From contig OZ026515.1 in the NCBI GenBank assembly GCA_964019695.1, positions 142,225,549 through 142,289,548 of the forward strand: DNA of 64,000 bases, given 5' to 3'. Made by a program: the position numbers and the translations under genes. The number at the start of each line of letters is the position of its first letter. Position 1 is the stretch's first letter. Below are positions 46,965 through 58,025 of the stretch, in pieces. The notes beneath the pieces were generated by a model. It saw only the letters and a program-made list of their open reading frames with translations, was not told where the DNA came from and did not search any database. This stretch comes from Loripinus fragilis (Eukaryota; Mollusca; Bivalvia; Lucinida; Lucinidae).

Positions 46965-48839
46965 CGAGGGCTGAGCAAAAAATTCGTAGAATTTCTTTAT
47001 AGTTTTTTTATTTGACGTCCGATCGATTTCATATTTTTTACAGGCATAATTATAGTCTAATATCAATTTTCATGAAAAACTTCATTATCCTTACTCTACT
47101 ATAAATATATTTATTTTCACCGTAAAAAGTGCGGGGTTCGCTACCCCGGAGCACGCCATAAACTCACTGTTGTTATGCTTTTAAAAACGATGATATTTCA
47201 AAAAATTATGATTCAAATCAGCTGAAATTACGTCAACGTCAAGAATGGCGCCATTTGATGTTCTGTGCGAAATTTCTGACGTCACTTCCGAATAACAACG
47301 TCAAGACGCTAGTTATTGTGAGACGTTTCAACGGAAAAGTAAAGGGCGAAAATGGTGGTTCCGGAAGTGGTAGAAACTCGTGCTGCAATAAAATTCTGTG
47401 TCAACCTAGGACATACGCCGACTGAGACATTTAATTTATTAAAAATAGCAGGAGACGCACCAGCAATGAAGAAATCAACAGTGTTCAAGTGGCACGCACG
47501 CTTTAAGCAGGGAAGAAAGAGCATTGAAGATGACTCACGGAGCGGAAGAGCGAAAGTTATAAGCGATAAACTAGTGACGTGCGTCAGCGACGTTGTTGAG
47601 AAGGACCGCCGCCAAACGGTTAGGGAGATATCTGAGACTGTAGGATCGTCATATGGAACAGTTAGAACCATTTTACACGACCACCTGCACATGAATCGTC
47701 TATGCGCGCGATGGGTGCCACGATTATTGACAGCTGAGGAGCGGGAAAGGAGAGTTGCTGTCTCGAAGCAGTTTTTACGGCGGAATACACGTGAAGGCGA
47801 TATGTTTCTTGACAGAATTATAACATGTGATGAAACTTGGCTTTGGCTCTTCGATCCTGAGACTAAACAGCAATCTACGCAATGGACAGACAAAGAATCG
47901 GAAACCCCAAAGAAGGCCAGAGTTGCAAAAAGTGGAGGGAAATTTATGTTTATAATGTTCGCGGATCGACAGGGGATGCTTTTATCACACGCCGTACCTC
48001 AGAGAGTCACAGTCAACTCACAGTATTACTCTAAGGTTCTTAGGAGAGACCTTCAGCAAGCAATCCGAAAGAAGCGGCCTGGTAAGGCAATCAGTGACTT
48101 CCTGCTGCACCAGGACAATGCACCACCGCACGTGTCAGTGGAGACCCGCCTCGAGCTGTCACTTTTAGAGTTGGAGACTGTTCCGCATGCACCATACAGC
48201 CCGGATCTCGCTCCCATGGATTTTGCCGTTTTCCCCGAGATAAAGTCTCAGCTCCGTGGCAAGCGTTTTGGTGACTTTGCGGAGCTACGACAAGCCGTAT
48301 CCAGCATCATTTCAAGCTATGACAGGACCTGGTACCGAGATATATTTCGAAGATGGGTTGATCGCCACCAGAAGTGTGTTAGAGAGCATGGACAGTATTT
48401 TGAAAAACTATGAGGTATTGTGTTCACATAAAGTTACTTGCCACAAAGACTTTGATAATACCACCAGCAATTGACACTATACAAAAATGCCATAAACAGC
48501 TCTTATTTACCAAAATAACAGTATTTCAGGTAAATACGAGCTGTTCATGTGATTTCTACGTTTAATAAAGAGAAAACCAATTGCGTGTGCTAATACGGTG
48601 ATATGACATCGTCATAACGTTATCAACGTCAAATGACGTTAACGTCATGGCGTGCTCCGGGTAGCCGATACTAACGCCGTAGGAGGAGCCATAGCAATGG
48701 CGTTTTTCTATCGATTTGTCTGAAAATTTCAAATTTTGTCCGTAATGAATAGATTTTAAACATATAAAATTTAGAGATTAATTGCACCAGTAGTTTTATT
48801 TTTATCAACAAATTCTACGAATTTTTTGCTCAGCCCTCG
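46965..48839 (+). mobile_element. Structurally intact mariner element D
   Basis: Length 1875 bp with TA on both sides (46963-46964 and 48840-48841). The terminal inverted repeats match perfectly for 30 bp, starting CGAGGGCTGAGCAAAAAATT. A second inverted pair, CTACCCCGGAGCACGCCAT at about 47141 and its near-complement at about 48646-48666, lies about 175 bases inside each end. The 353-residue transposase frame is unbroken. It is the best candidate for a recently active element in the window. Confidence 0.95.
47352..48413 (+). CDS. Mariner transposase, DD34D, uninterrupted
   Basis: The protein should bind the element's inverted repeats and catalyse TA-targeted cut-and-paste transposition in the nucleus. 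Length 353 aa, close to the roughly 345 of mariner transposases. Residues 1-115 form two helix-turn-helix units (HARFKQGRKSIEDDSRSGR near 48-66; REISETVGSSYGTVRTIL near 91-108). The linker ARWVPRLLT lies at 119-127. Catalytic aspartates are D160 (TCDETWLWLF), D255 (LLHQDNAPPH) and D290 (YSPDLAPMDF), with 34 residues between the last two. The C-terminal RRWVDRHQKCV at 333-343 is also family-like. I chose the first ATG of the frame; the 5' leader between the left repeat and ATG is about 357 bases. No introns or stops interrupt it. Whether it is expressed cannot be seen. Confidence 0.95.
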   Translation: MVVPEVVETRAAIKFCVNLGHTPTETFNLLKIAGDAPAMKKSTVFKWHARFKQGRKSIEDDSRSGRAKVISDKLVTCVSDVVEKDRRQTVREISETVGSSYGTVRTILHDHLHMNRLCARWVPRLLTAEERERRVAVSKQFLRRNTREGDMFLDRIITCDETWLWLFDPETKQQSTQWTDKESETPKKARVAKSGGKFMFIMFADRQGMLLSHAVPQRVTVNSQYYSKVLRRDLQQAIRKKRPGKAISDFLLHQDNAPPHVSVETRLELSLLELETVPHAPYSPDLAPMDFAVFPEIKSQLRGKRFGDFAELRQAVSSIISSYDRTWYRDIFRRWVDRHQKCVREHGQYFEKL

Positions 48840-48841
48840 TA

Positions 48842-49250
48842 AAACACGTGAGTACATATACAACTGCCATTCTAAATAGAATAATTGTGAGAGAATAAGT
48901 TCGATAATAAGTACACATATCCTGGCAGTCCGTTAAACTGTTCATTATTACTTATTTGAGCCCATACCACAATTAAACCGCCCTTCAGAATTGACCAATT
49001 CCATGATTGATCAAGAGCTACAGAATATGATTCTGTTAATCAGAAAGTCCCAGATCAACCTGACATATCATCTTAGGTGTTAATTGACGTATTATCAATA
49101 CAAACAAGGAATCAGCTCCTCTCGTCTCCGTTTACCATTTAATGATACCTGTAACACAAACATTATGTCTTATGTCCATCATTTAGCACAGCTGTATCAC
49201 CACACTAAAAGATGTACCAAAATCCAGCCTAACCCAGTAAGCACATGAAA
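48842..49250. other. Unassigned stretch
   Basis: No gene or recognised repeat. Confidence 0.4.
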
Positions 49251-49254
49251 GGGG

Positions 49255-49318
49255 GCCACTATCGGTCCGCCAGCGAAACGCCATTTAAATGGCGGTTAGC
49301 TGGTGGGTCGATAGTGGC
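49255..49318. repeat. 64-bp palindrome centred on CGCCATTTAAATGGCG
   Basis: GCCACTATCGGTCCGCCAGC on the left is mirrored by GCTGGTGGGTCGATAGTGGC on the right, with a few mismatches in 32-base arms. Confidence 0.85.
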
Positions 49319-49399
49319 ACAAAATTATATGCTGCATGGGTAAGCTTACACCATAGATTGAATGGTACGTATCTCATTGACGAGCAACTAAGTTTCAGG

Positions 49400-49605
49400 T
49401 ATGGCATGACATTTCAAACCTAGGTGTAAGGTTTTCAAACCTAGGTTTAAAGTTCAAATTTAGGTTTAAAGAATTAATGTGGATTTGTCCAGCTAAAACC
49501 CCTGTTTTAAACTTTAAACCCTAGTTTGAATAATTAATGTGCACTTTTTCTTTTAAACCTAGGTTTAAAGTTTTCCTAGGTTTAAGATTTTCAAATCTAG
49601 GTTTA
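49400..49605. repeat. Cluster of AACCTAGGTTTAAA palindromic words
   Basis: TTCAAACCTAGGTTTAAAG and variants occur at least six times, along with a repeated GAATTAATGTG phrase. The cluster resumes at about 49778 after a family 1 insertion. Confidence 0.75.
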
Positions 49606-49772
49606 TGTCCATTCTAGTATTGCAATCATCTTGATGGTGAAGAGAGAGCTGATTGCTTTGCTTAATTTGTCTTCCTGGTGTCTCGTGGTGGTTGAGCGGC
49701 TCTTCCTCGCGGTGCCACGGGGTTGTCTGCGGTTTGTGACTGTGGTATTTCCTGATTATATTCACTTACTAT
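49606..49772 (-). mobile_element. SINE-like family 1, inserted in the CCTAGG cluster
   Basis: On the minus strand it reads AGTGAATATAATCAGGAAAT through CGCGAGGAAGAGCCGCTCAA to GATGATTGCAATACTAGAAT. Related CCTAGG/TTAGGTTTAAAG sequence is found on both sides, so it interrupts the cluster. Confidence 0.7.
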
Positions 49773-50154
49773 TTTTGAAGTTCAAACTTAGGTTTAAAGA
49801 ATTAATGTGCGCTTGGCTTGTCATACTCAGGCATACAAGGGGCTTCATAGAAGGATATAATGCAATCATTGACTTATGCTGAGGTGGACATGAAGTGTAA
49901 AGGAACGGCTAACTTCATATTGAGCGACGCGAATCAGAGGTCAATATGATTAACGGTTCTGCTCTATGTGCTATGTGTAAGTATGTCGTATTAGAGTTCC
50001 GCCGCCGACTTATCGGCGCACCCCTTCAAGCCTCAAGACTGGATGGTTAGACTAGTCAAATGCGTAGCTCGCTTACAATTTAGAGTACGCATTTCTTGAA
50101 ACAGGATTAACGAATTAATAGAAATGATCCCTAAAGGGGAACATTTAGTCTAGA

Positions 50155-50225
50155 AACCGCAAAGACCCCGATGAGACGCCTCAACATGCGGCGTCTAATC
50201 AGGGTTTTTGCTGTTTGCGATGCCA
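50155..50225. mobile_element. piggyBac-like hairpin MITE, core fragment
   Basis: GACGCCTCAACATGCGGCGTC with flanking AAAGACCCCGATGA and AATCAGGGTTTTTGCTGTTT matches the centre of copy 1. The ends are not recognisable. Confidence 0.55.
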
Positions 50226-50229
50226 AACC

Positions 50230-53085
50230 TGTTGTTTTTAAAATCATATTGATGCAGCCCCCTTTCACTTTGTGACAATGAGTGCTAGACCGTAAAACTG
50301 GGGTCTAGGAGGAGATCTCATGCCAAAATTGGATGTTTCTTTTCTGCTCATGTTTTGTAGAAACCATCAAAACTGACATAGTATCATCCCATATTTTTGG
50401 TTGAAATGTGTACGCTAATGCGTTTTTGCGTATACGGTAACTATGCCACTGCTAGTTTCACTACACGCCCCGCAGGCAATCTGTGTGGTTTTAAAATGGT
50501 ATAAAATAGTACCAGCATTATGGTACGGCATACAGACAAGACACTATGGTCTGCTAGGACTGGGCAAACAATCAAAATGTTTTATTTTTCTCTTGCGGCT
50601 TCTCGATCCCCAGCCACATGTCCGATATCCTCCAATTATAATATATAAACAGCCTCTTGTTGAGTGTTAATATATCTGAAATAACATGTTATATTTGTAG
50701 CTAATTAGTACCAGCGGAATAGACACCACGTGTGGCAAACCTACCCGGTAAATACTTACACAGTACTCGTATTTTGTGATTGTCCAGAGAAATGAAACAT
50801 ATTTGCGCCTGAAGATAATGTTTTATACAAACATATTTATCAACATTTATCAAAATATTCAAACATATTTATCAACATTTATTAAGATATTAAGCCTCCA
50901 CAACCGGCGGTAGTGGATCATTTAAAATGTTAAAGAGGAGCAAATATTATGCATATAATTTAGTTATGCTTGCCTATGACAGTGACCTTATATATGTCAC
51001 TGCCTATGATTAGCCTAGTAACGAATAATTTTGATGGTGCATAAGAAAATTCGGCTTTGCAATATTTATTTTACCATAGCGAATGATTTAAAATACGTTT
51101 TGTATACGCATAGCGATGCTCCAAAATCACACTTCACTTGCAGAAACCATATCTCAATGTTCTCAACAATAGTATATTATCCCAAATCCTGGTATATTCA
51201 CATTTAATTAGTTTGACGACTATTCTACTAGCTGGGAACATAGAAGCAACGACCATACCCCCCGAATAGATTTGATCATCTCAGCCAAAACCCCGTGGAG
51301 ACAACAAGGATAACTATAATTCGTAAACATTCATTTTCCTTTTATAAAATCAAAATTCATATTTCTTTTATTAAACAGCATTTTAACATTATAATATATA
51401 CCGTTAAACCTGGTTAATTCTAGTTCGAATTATCGAGTTTGCTGTATTGTTTATACCTACTTATGTCAATTCAAGCCATACGTTTATTGTTTTTCTAATA
51501 TTGCATAGCTGGGAAACAGATTTACATAAGTCAATAGACTTTCTGACTTTCTTTTTTGTATTTCAAATGATCTGTCGGTGAACTTCTTGTATTATATGTA
51601 CACATGTTGTTATACAAATATTATATAGAAGTTTAAACTAAGACTGCTGACACTCTACAAACTGAGCTATAAAGGCGTTTTTGTGGTCTGCGATAATGGC
51701 TTCGTCTGGTAAGTCCAGGTTGTTTTTGATAAACCGCTCAGGCTACAACATATTACTTGACGAATAGCTCATTTCAATTCCAGCTACTGGCTGATCAAGT
51801 AAAATGTCTGGTCTTAAACTAAAAGATTCGATGGTATTACACTACTTACGATAGGATATTGTCAACTTCCCGATAGTTTACCATATATAGAGCAATTTTA
51901 GCATCATACGTAATATTAAGCCCCTTTAATTGTCTACCCATTGGGCTTCTGTTAGCCTGGCGTCAGGCTCTGAGTTCAAGGTAAACTACGGCTACTGGAC
52001 AAAGTTTTTCTCTGATATGATCTCCTAACTTGATTGTAACTCACCTTGTCAGAGAGATAGACTATTACGAAATAGTGCTGAAGTTCAGAAGGTTTAATCA
52101 GTTTTTTTGTAATATGATAAAATTATCAGGTAGAAGGGGGCCAGTCTAGGCTTAGGTATATAAGAACAGAACGAATCTTCCATGGACATATAACGCAAGC
52201 CAACTAAAGATAGAGAAGGTTTCTCAAATTGGTTGTATGTGACAAGTGCAGTTCATGTTCAACAGTGCACGTCATTTGGTTATTTCATCATATAGAGATG
52301 TCTAGGACACATTTCCTCTTTGTTCTTTGTGAGAACAGTTTGGTTATCCACAATCAGAAGTAAATTCGCACTGGATTCACCATTTATGTAAGACAGCCTT
52401 AACATAAATATGTTATCATCTTCATTGCAAGTATGCCTTTTACATTCTTTACTGATTGGCGGTTGGTATACTGATCAGTTTTACATTACATTGATAACCA
52501 GCAGCTATCCAATGTCAATAGTGCAGAAATTACGTTCTGTTTCATCCTAATTGCTTTTGTTACTATGGTAGTTAAAATATCATTTGTAACATGGTTCTGC
52601 AATTCTGTTACTGTGATGTATGTTTCTTTGTTTTCTTAGTGATTTCGATACGTTTGACGTTTTATCCTAAACATTTCAAACACGCGCTGCTCAAAACAGG
52701 CACCACCATGTCAGTTAATGGTTTTCAAAACAACTAAATATGAATTCAGTTTCATCGTTTGCTCCTGTTGGGTATAATCCCTTTTCTTTGTTTCATCACA
52801 TTAACTATTGAATTTTATTTGATTGCACCTCTGTGATGATCCATCACATGCCCTGATATAGTACAATACTAAAATAAACAACTCATTCTGGCAGAAATGG
52901 GTTGGTTAGTGCGGCTGGAAACTTTCTTTGAACACACTTTGGAGGACACACTCTTTCCCTAAAACTGATAATCAGAAATATGATAAATGTGAGAGACAAC
53001 AATGACAGATAAATTCATTTGAGCTATATCTGCATCCTCAATCACGTCATGCATCCGTCCGCAATTAGCACACTTGGGCATACTA
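50230..53085. other. Large unassigned AT-rich stretch
   Basis: No gene. A fragment at about 51402-51455 (CCGTTAAACCTGGTTAATTC then TTCGAATTATCGAGTTTGCT) recalls pogo-like ends. A short direct repeat CAAACATATTTATCAACATT occurs near 50830 and 50862. Otherwise nothing recognisable. Confidence 0.4.
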
Positions 53086-53089
53086 GCAC

Positions 53090-53185
53090 CATTGTGTTAT
53101 GCTTATTTGGTTTATTGGTATCCTGGGTCAGGTGTGGTACTTGATTGTAGGGATTCCTGATCTTTGTACCCTTACTTACTTTTAT
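53090..53185 (-). mobile_element. SINE-like family 2, head fragment
   Basis: Read on the minus strand it gives AAGTAAGTAAGGGTACAAAG, then CAAGTACCACACCTGACCCA and GGATACCAATAAACC. Confidence 0.65.
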
Positions 53186-53334
53186 AAATTCACAAGAGCC
53201 GTGTGAAAGTCTGCTTTTTCTGATCAATTAAAATGATAATTAATGTTATGAGGAGTAGGTTATAATATGATTTGTATGTCTAGTTTTTTTTTATCAAATC
53301 CCGACATATACATAGCAAATTACAACACAGTGGG

Positions 53335-53420
53335 CCAGGCCTCAGAATCAATAATGGCCCTAACTTGAAACCTTGCATTGATGGACTTGTCTTTTGTTGG
53401 ACCCATCGTGTCTCAATTGT
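53335..53420 (-). mobile_element. LINE-derived 3' tail fragment
   Basis: On the minus strand it contains GCCATTATTGATTCTGAGGC followed by CTGGCCCACTG, matching the coding end and 3' UTR start of the 18-23 kb LINE. It is not in the head-to-tail order with the family 2 head at 53090. Confidence 0.5.
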
Positions 53421-53424
53421 AGGT

Positions 53425-55060
53425 TCTCTTGATTTTTGACGGACTTTGAGTTATAATTTGTTTTTGTTTCACTTGTGCATGACGTGCATTTAATGTGAAC
53501 TTTTAAGGGTCCCGATCGTCGATTGTTGTCCTTCGTGTTTTGTTAACGATTTTCTTAGAATGACAATTCGTCCTATTTGTACCATACAAATATAGTTTTA
53601 ACCGTCAAAAACATAGCCATCAGGGAGTGTGGCTAAAACAGCTAAGGCTATCCTTAAAACTCTTCTTCTCTGAAACCTCTGATACGGATTCACAATTTAG
53701 CAGAAATGGTCACTAGGTAACCTTTTGTGAATAAAGCAAAAGCAATTTAAATCTGTTGAAAAGTATGACCATCATGGGCTGTGGTTGGTTTCTCATATAT
53801 GCCGCTTAAAAAGTCAAAAACATCTCCTAAAACCAATGCTCAGATGTGAAAACAATCTGGCAGAAATCAGCACTCAGTGACCAGGGCCCGGAATTACTAT
53901 GCATTCTTAAAGTTAAGGGAGACTTAAGCTAAGTATTGATATTTTAACATGCTATATTAGATGCTAAATAAACTTTGATAGGGTAACTGCTAAGATATAA
54001 CTGATATTCTTTTGAATAGGACGCTTGATGTATTAGGACCGAATTAAGGTTCTGAAAAGACAAGCAGACCCCTACGACAAAACAGGAGACGCTACCAAAG
54101 GGGGTAGGGGTTGCAAATTTGACTCCACCAAAACATTTAGAAATCAATTGTTTTCACGTGTAAGGGTACTATATCACCAATACTCGATTACAAATCACAG
54201 TGGAAGTATTTTAAAGTCGAAAATCATGAGCATTTTAATGATTATTTTATTTTCTATCTGAGTTGTTTAGAAATATCTTGAAGTGCAACTGTAGTCTAAA
54301 TTCTACCTTGATGACAATGCATTTACCTGGTGCAATATTATGCAGCAATGTACTATAACCATTCATCGATGCGTTAAGTACACCTAGTCAGGGGCCATGT
54401 AGTTTATGTGTATTTGATAGATACAGTATATGTGCAAAATAATCTACCAACTGAGTTTGGTAAAAGGACATTTTTCATAAGCTAAAGAAAATTATGCTAA
54501 AAACGTTGTAATATTTCACGACTAATGGGTTATGAAAAGGAAACTGACTTGCACTAATTATTTCATTATACTGAAAAAAAAAAAGATTTTCAAAAGAGCA
54601 CACCTCTCATTCTCCGAGTCCCAACTAGCTTTTCACATATATAATGTAAAATAGTCGAACACACTTACGTGCAAAAGTATTAGTTTGGACTCGGGGGGGG
54701 GGGGGGGGGGCGATGTTTTAAAAAGTATTTATCTAATTCCTATATGTATAATACAAAACTTGACCATTTTAGCCCCAAAATAAAGCCGTACATTCATGGT
54801 AATAGGAAATCAAATGCAAAATCATAAAATAGAGACCAACAGTGAGCTTATATATGAAGATGGAAGCATTTGATGGACTTAAATTTTTATCAAAATTATA
54901 GCAGCGATACACTGTAATTCCCATTACCACCGTCAGAGGTTGCTTGGATCGATGCAGTGCGTGTGGTCAAATATATTATTGTGATCTACAGAAAAAAACG
55001 AAATTATTTTGATTATAATCAGTTTGAAACGTTATTTTTCGCATCCTGAAAAAAATTAAA
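53425..55060. other. Unassigned stretch
   Basis: A 19-20-base G tract lies at about 54694-54712. No gene or element ends were recognised. Confidence 0.4.
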
Positions 55061-55062
55061 TA

Positions 55063-55675
55063 AAATATAGCAAAGTATAAAGCCCACGAAAACTAATGAC
55101 TTTTGTCTATGGTTATCGGATGGTTTTTAATTTTTTTTAAGCTAGAGCAGATTTATAATTCAATCTATGTAATACAAGATGTTGTCATCAACAATTTTTA
55201 TAGTTTCAAAAATGATAGAGTATGGCCAAGAAATGCCACAAACACAGACTGCATGCCAACCAGGCATGGCACCGTGAGTAAGGGACACAAAGTAGGCATA
55301 ATCCATGTTCTTACAGTACAATATATGAAAATTTCAAGTTTCTTTTCCTTTCAATGTGAATAAAGTATGCTCAGATAAGACTCAGATTTGCCTGGATAAT
55401 GGCCCAGCCCTAATAGTTTTTAAGCTGTGAACTCTATGTATAGCTAGCTATCACCAAATCACCAGCCACGACTGACCAGACTGTGCTGGTCAATATTCCA
55501 CTTGACTTGTATTCTATGTCCTAGGAATTGCGTGATAACCTCTATCCCACTCTTTTGCTGAATCTTAATTTAAACAATGGATGAGTATGAAAAATGTAAG
55601 TGAGTATGATCAGAAAATATCGCAATCACACACTGCAGACCAACCCACAGCACCGTGAGCATGAGCTACATAAAA
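55063..55675 (+). repeat. Left arm of the long inverted repeat
   Basis: It contains a GAGTATGGCCAAGAAATGCC head that looks like a third relative of the SINE-like families, and ends in a family 1 copy (starts about 55590). Confidence 0.8.
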
Positions 55676-55860
55676 TCACAAGACACCAGGAAGATAATCA
55701 AAGTAAAGCATTCACCTCTCTCCCATCAAGATGATTGCAAAGCTAGAAAGGACACATAGCTATGTACAACAAAACATGGAACAGCACAGAACCCCACAAT
55801 TGGAGCAACAATCAACAACGAATCAACAACAACAGAACCGCCGCCTTAGAAAGACCAACC
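55590..55860 (+). mobile_element. SINE-like family 1, long copy in left arm
   Basis: From AAGTGAGTATGATCAGAAAA to CCGCCGCCTTAGAAAGACCA. Its first 80 or so bases are matched, inverted, in the right arm. Confidence 0.7.
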
Positions 55861-55999
55861 CCATCCTTAATATTTGTATGAAAAAGCAGTATAGATAGAA
55901 CGTCAGTATAGATGCATTTGACAACAATACTTGGTTGACAAAATAGTTCACAAGAATGCTTAATGTGCAAGACAAAACAGGTATCAGCCTCTACATCGT

Positions 56000-57950
56000 G
56001 TCAATTCAGGTCTAAGACATCTTGAAGTGTCATTTGTCCATCAAATACTTTTTATCTATATCAGACTTCATCATTCCAAAATACAGCTCACATTTAGCAT
56101 GCTCATTTCAGCACCACACTTCTGCCAGTAACCTCAACTGAGATGTCTTAAATGATTTTGACTTTAAAGCTTGAGTAAATTGTTTTGTTATGCCCTTTCC
56201 AGGTCCGGATACATTTACCTCTCCCTATACCAAACCATGATCTTCTCTGGTAATATCACTAATTGATGAATATGAATAAATGTCACATGCAAACTCTACA
56301 TGATTTGCACGTCTGACAAGACGAGACATAGTCACATTTGCTTCATCATCAAAAGTTGAAGGCAAATTTACATGAGGCTATACTAGGAACATTCCATTGA
56401 TACTACAAACATCTACATTTCTGGGAGCATCTGTGATTATCCTCACCTCGAGCTAACTGAAGAGATTTGACTTACCAGAAGATATTGTATGTCCATCACT
56501 ATGGGCAGACGTCATAGTAACGGTTTAAGGGGATAAACAAGCACCCTTTTCATATCTAACTCTAACTATTGGCAGATAAAGTAAGCGGCCGAACAAGTCT
56601 TCTGTTCTTTTTTTTTTTTGTCTTGTGTCTGAAGTTTCCTGACAAAGTATTGCATGCAAATATTTTAACTTTTCTTCTGCGGATAGGATTTTCATATTTA
56701 ATTTGTCACCATAAGGGAGCATACTGTATTAAACTCTTTATACCATTGTTGTCGCTTTGTCTGAGTTGCTTAAATGCTCCCTGTAATATTCTCAGATATC
56801 ATCTCATCTGTGAAATGCAATAGAGCTTTTCATCTCGAAAATCTGTAAGAAAAGGATCCATAGTAGTCACAATCCCAGTGATTAGCTTGTTCAGGTCTAC
56901 ATTGTCACGCTTAATTGGGCTTTAATTGCACGCCAGTGGGTCGGACTTCAGACTCTATGACAGTTCCGAATTAAAAACTTATCTGTTGATGGGATGGTAG
57001 GTGCTTGATGCTTTGGCTGTTTGTCCGGTCCACCGGGTTTACCTGTTGGATTTCTTTTGCTCCGGTATTCAGTTTTATTTACCGTTGAGTCATTATCTTT
57101 GCTTTATCTCCTCGTTATATCTTGATTTATATGTTCTAGGAGACGATGCATTGAAAAGTTAGGGGTCTTTTATGCAAACCAAATATTTATGTGTCTTGAT
57201 CCACATCTGAATTGAGGGTGAGGTTGGCGCCGTGAAGCCGGTTTAAGCCTTTCAGTAAAATATTTCAATGACCGTTCCAAGGCGGTGCTTCTTTTTTGAT
57301 CTTTTGTGATTTTTCTGTCTTGTGTTTGCTATGCCTTTGTGCACGTCAGTTTATATGCGCCTTGTGGTCACCTGCTGGGAAAGGGCTGCCCTCTTGGCTC
57401 TTGTTTGTGGTGTCTAACTGTGAGCTTGTCACTTTCCAATTGGTATCCTGGGTCGGGTGTGGTACTTGATTGTATCGATTCCTGATCTTTGCACCCTTAC
57501 TTACTTTAGTGTCATCTTCATTTTGTTTCAGTCCTGACTTTCAATTAAATGGACTACAAGCTCACTCAGTACAGACCTAGTCACTATCCACTTTCCTCTT
57601 GCATTCACCGATTTACTGAATGATGCCATCCCCTTTAGTCTGGATGGAACATCAGCATTGACATTATCTGCATTAAATTCCAATCCACAGGGGTCCTAAA
57701 GAATGGTTTGTTCGTTCGTCGGATGGACATAGCCCTTGCTTCCAACATTGCACACGCAGCTGGGTGTGCCTTATCGCTGTAAAAGGCTCTAGGTGATATC
57801 TCGTCATCCATTTAGCATATTTAGGACAACTTGTAGCAAAAAATGTAATTGCAAACAATTTACACAGACAGAAAGAGAAATGTTTTAAATCATTTGTGGT
57901 GCAGAATCTGTTGAAAAGAAGATATATCTCTACAAGGGCAATGTACATAA
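56000..57950 (-). pseudogene. Decayed gene of an uncharacterised animal protein family
   Basis: Read on the minus strand, protein-like blocks follow in order with stops and frame changes between them: KYAKWMTRYHLE near 57830, ERTNHS near 57714, a segment with NADNVNADVPSRLKG near 57660, RTEDLFGRLLYLPIVRVRYE near 56605, then HSDGHTISSGKSNLF near 56500, PSTFDDEANVTMSRLVRRAN near 56360 and DIYSYSSISDITREDHG near 56280. I recall intact proteins with a VNADAASR-like block and a later DGT...K.L block as frequent uncharacterised predictions in invertebrate genomes. No function is known to me. A family 2 copy (56935-57520) splits it. It cannot be translated. Confidence 0.5.
56935..57520 (-). mobile_element. 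SINE-like family 2 with LINE-derived 3' tail
   Basis: The head starts at about 57515 on the minus strand (AAGTAAGGGTGCAAAGATCAGG), is collinear with the copy at 43648, and ends at about 56935 with GAGTCTGAAGTCCGACCCAC, which resembles the 3' end of the 18-23 kb LINE. It lies inside the decayed gene. Confidence 0.7.
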
Positions 57951-58025
57951 CCCAGAAGGCTGCTGTTTTATCGTGTTCCCTGGTCTAGTTAGATCTGTGC
58001 TATGCTCATACCTCTCCATAGATGA

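Noticed and set aside
47309..47893. 194-aa minus-strand open frame opposite the mariner transposase
   Set aside because: It is a shadow of the real transposase frame on the other strand.
53090..53420. A single family 2 element with LINE tail
   Set aside because: Head and tail are both on the minus strand but in the wrong order, so they are two separate fragments.
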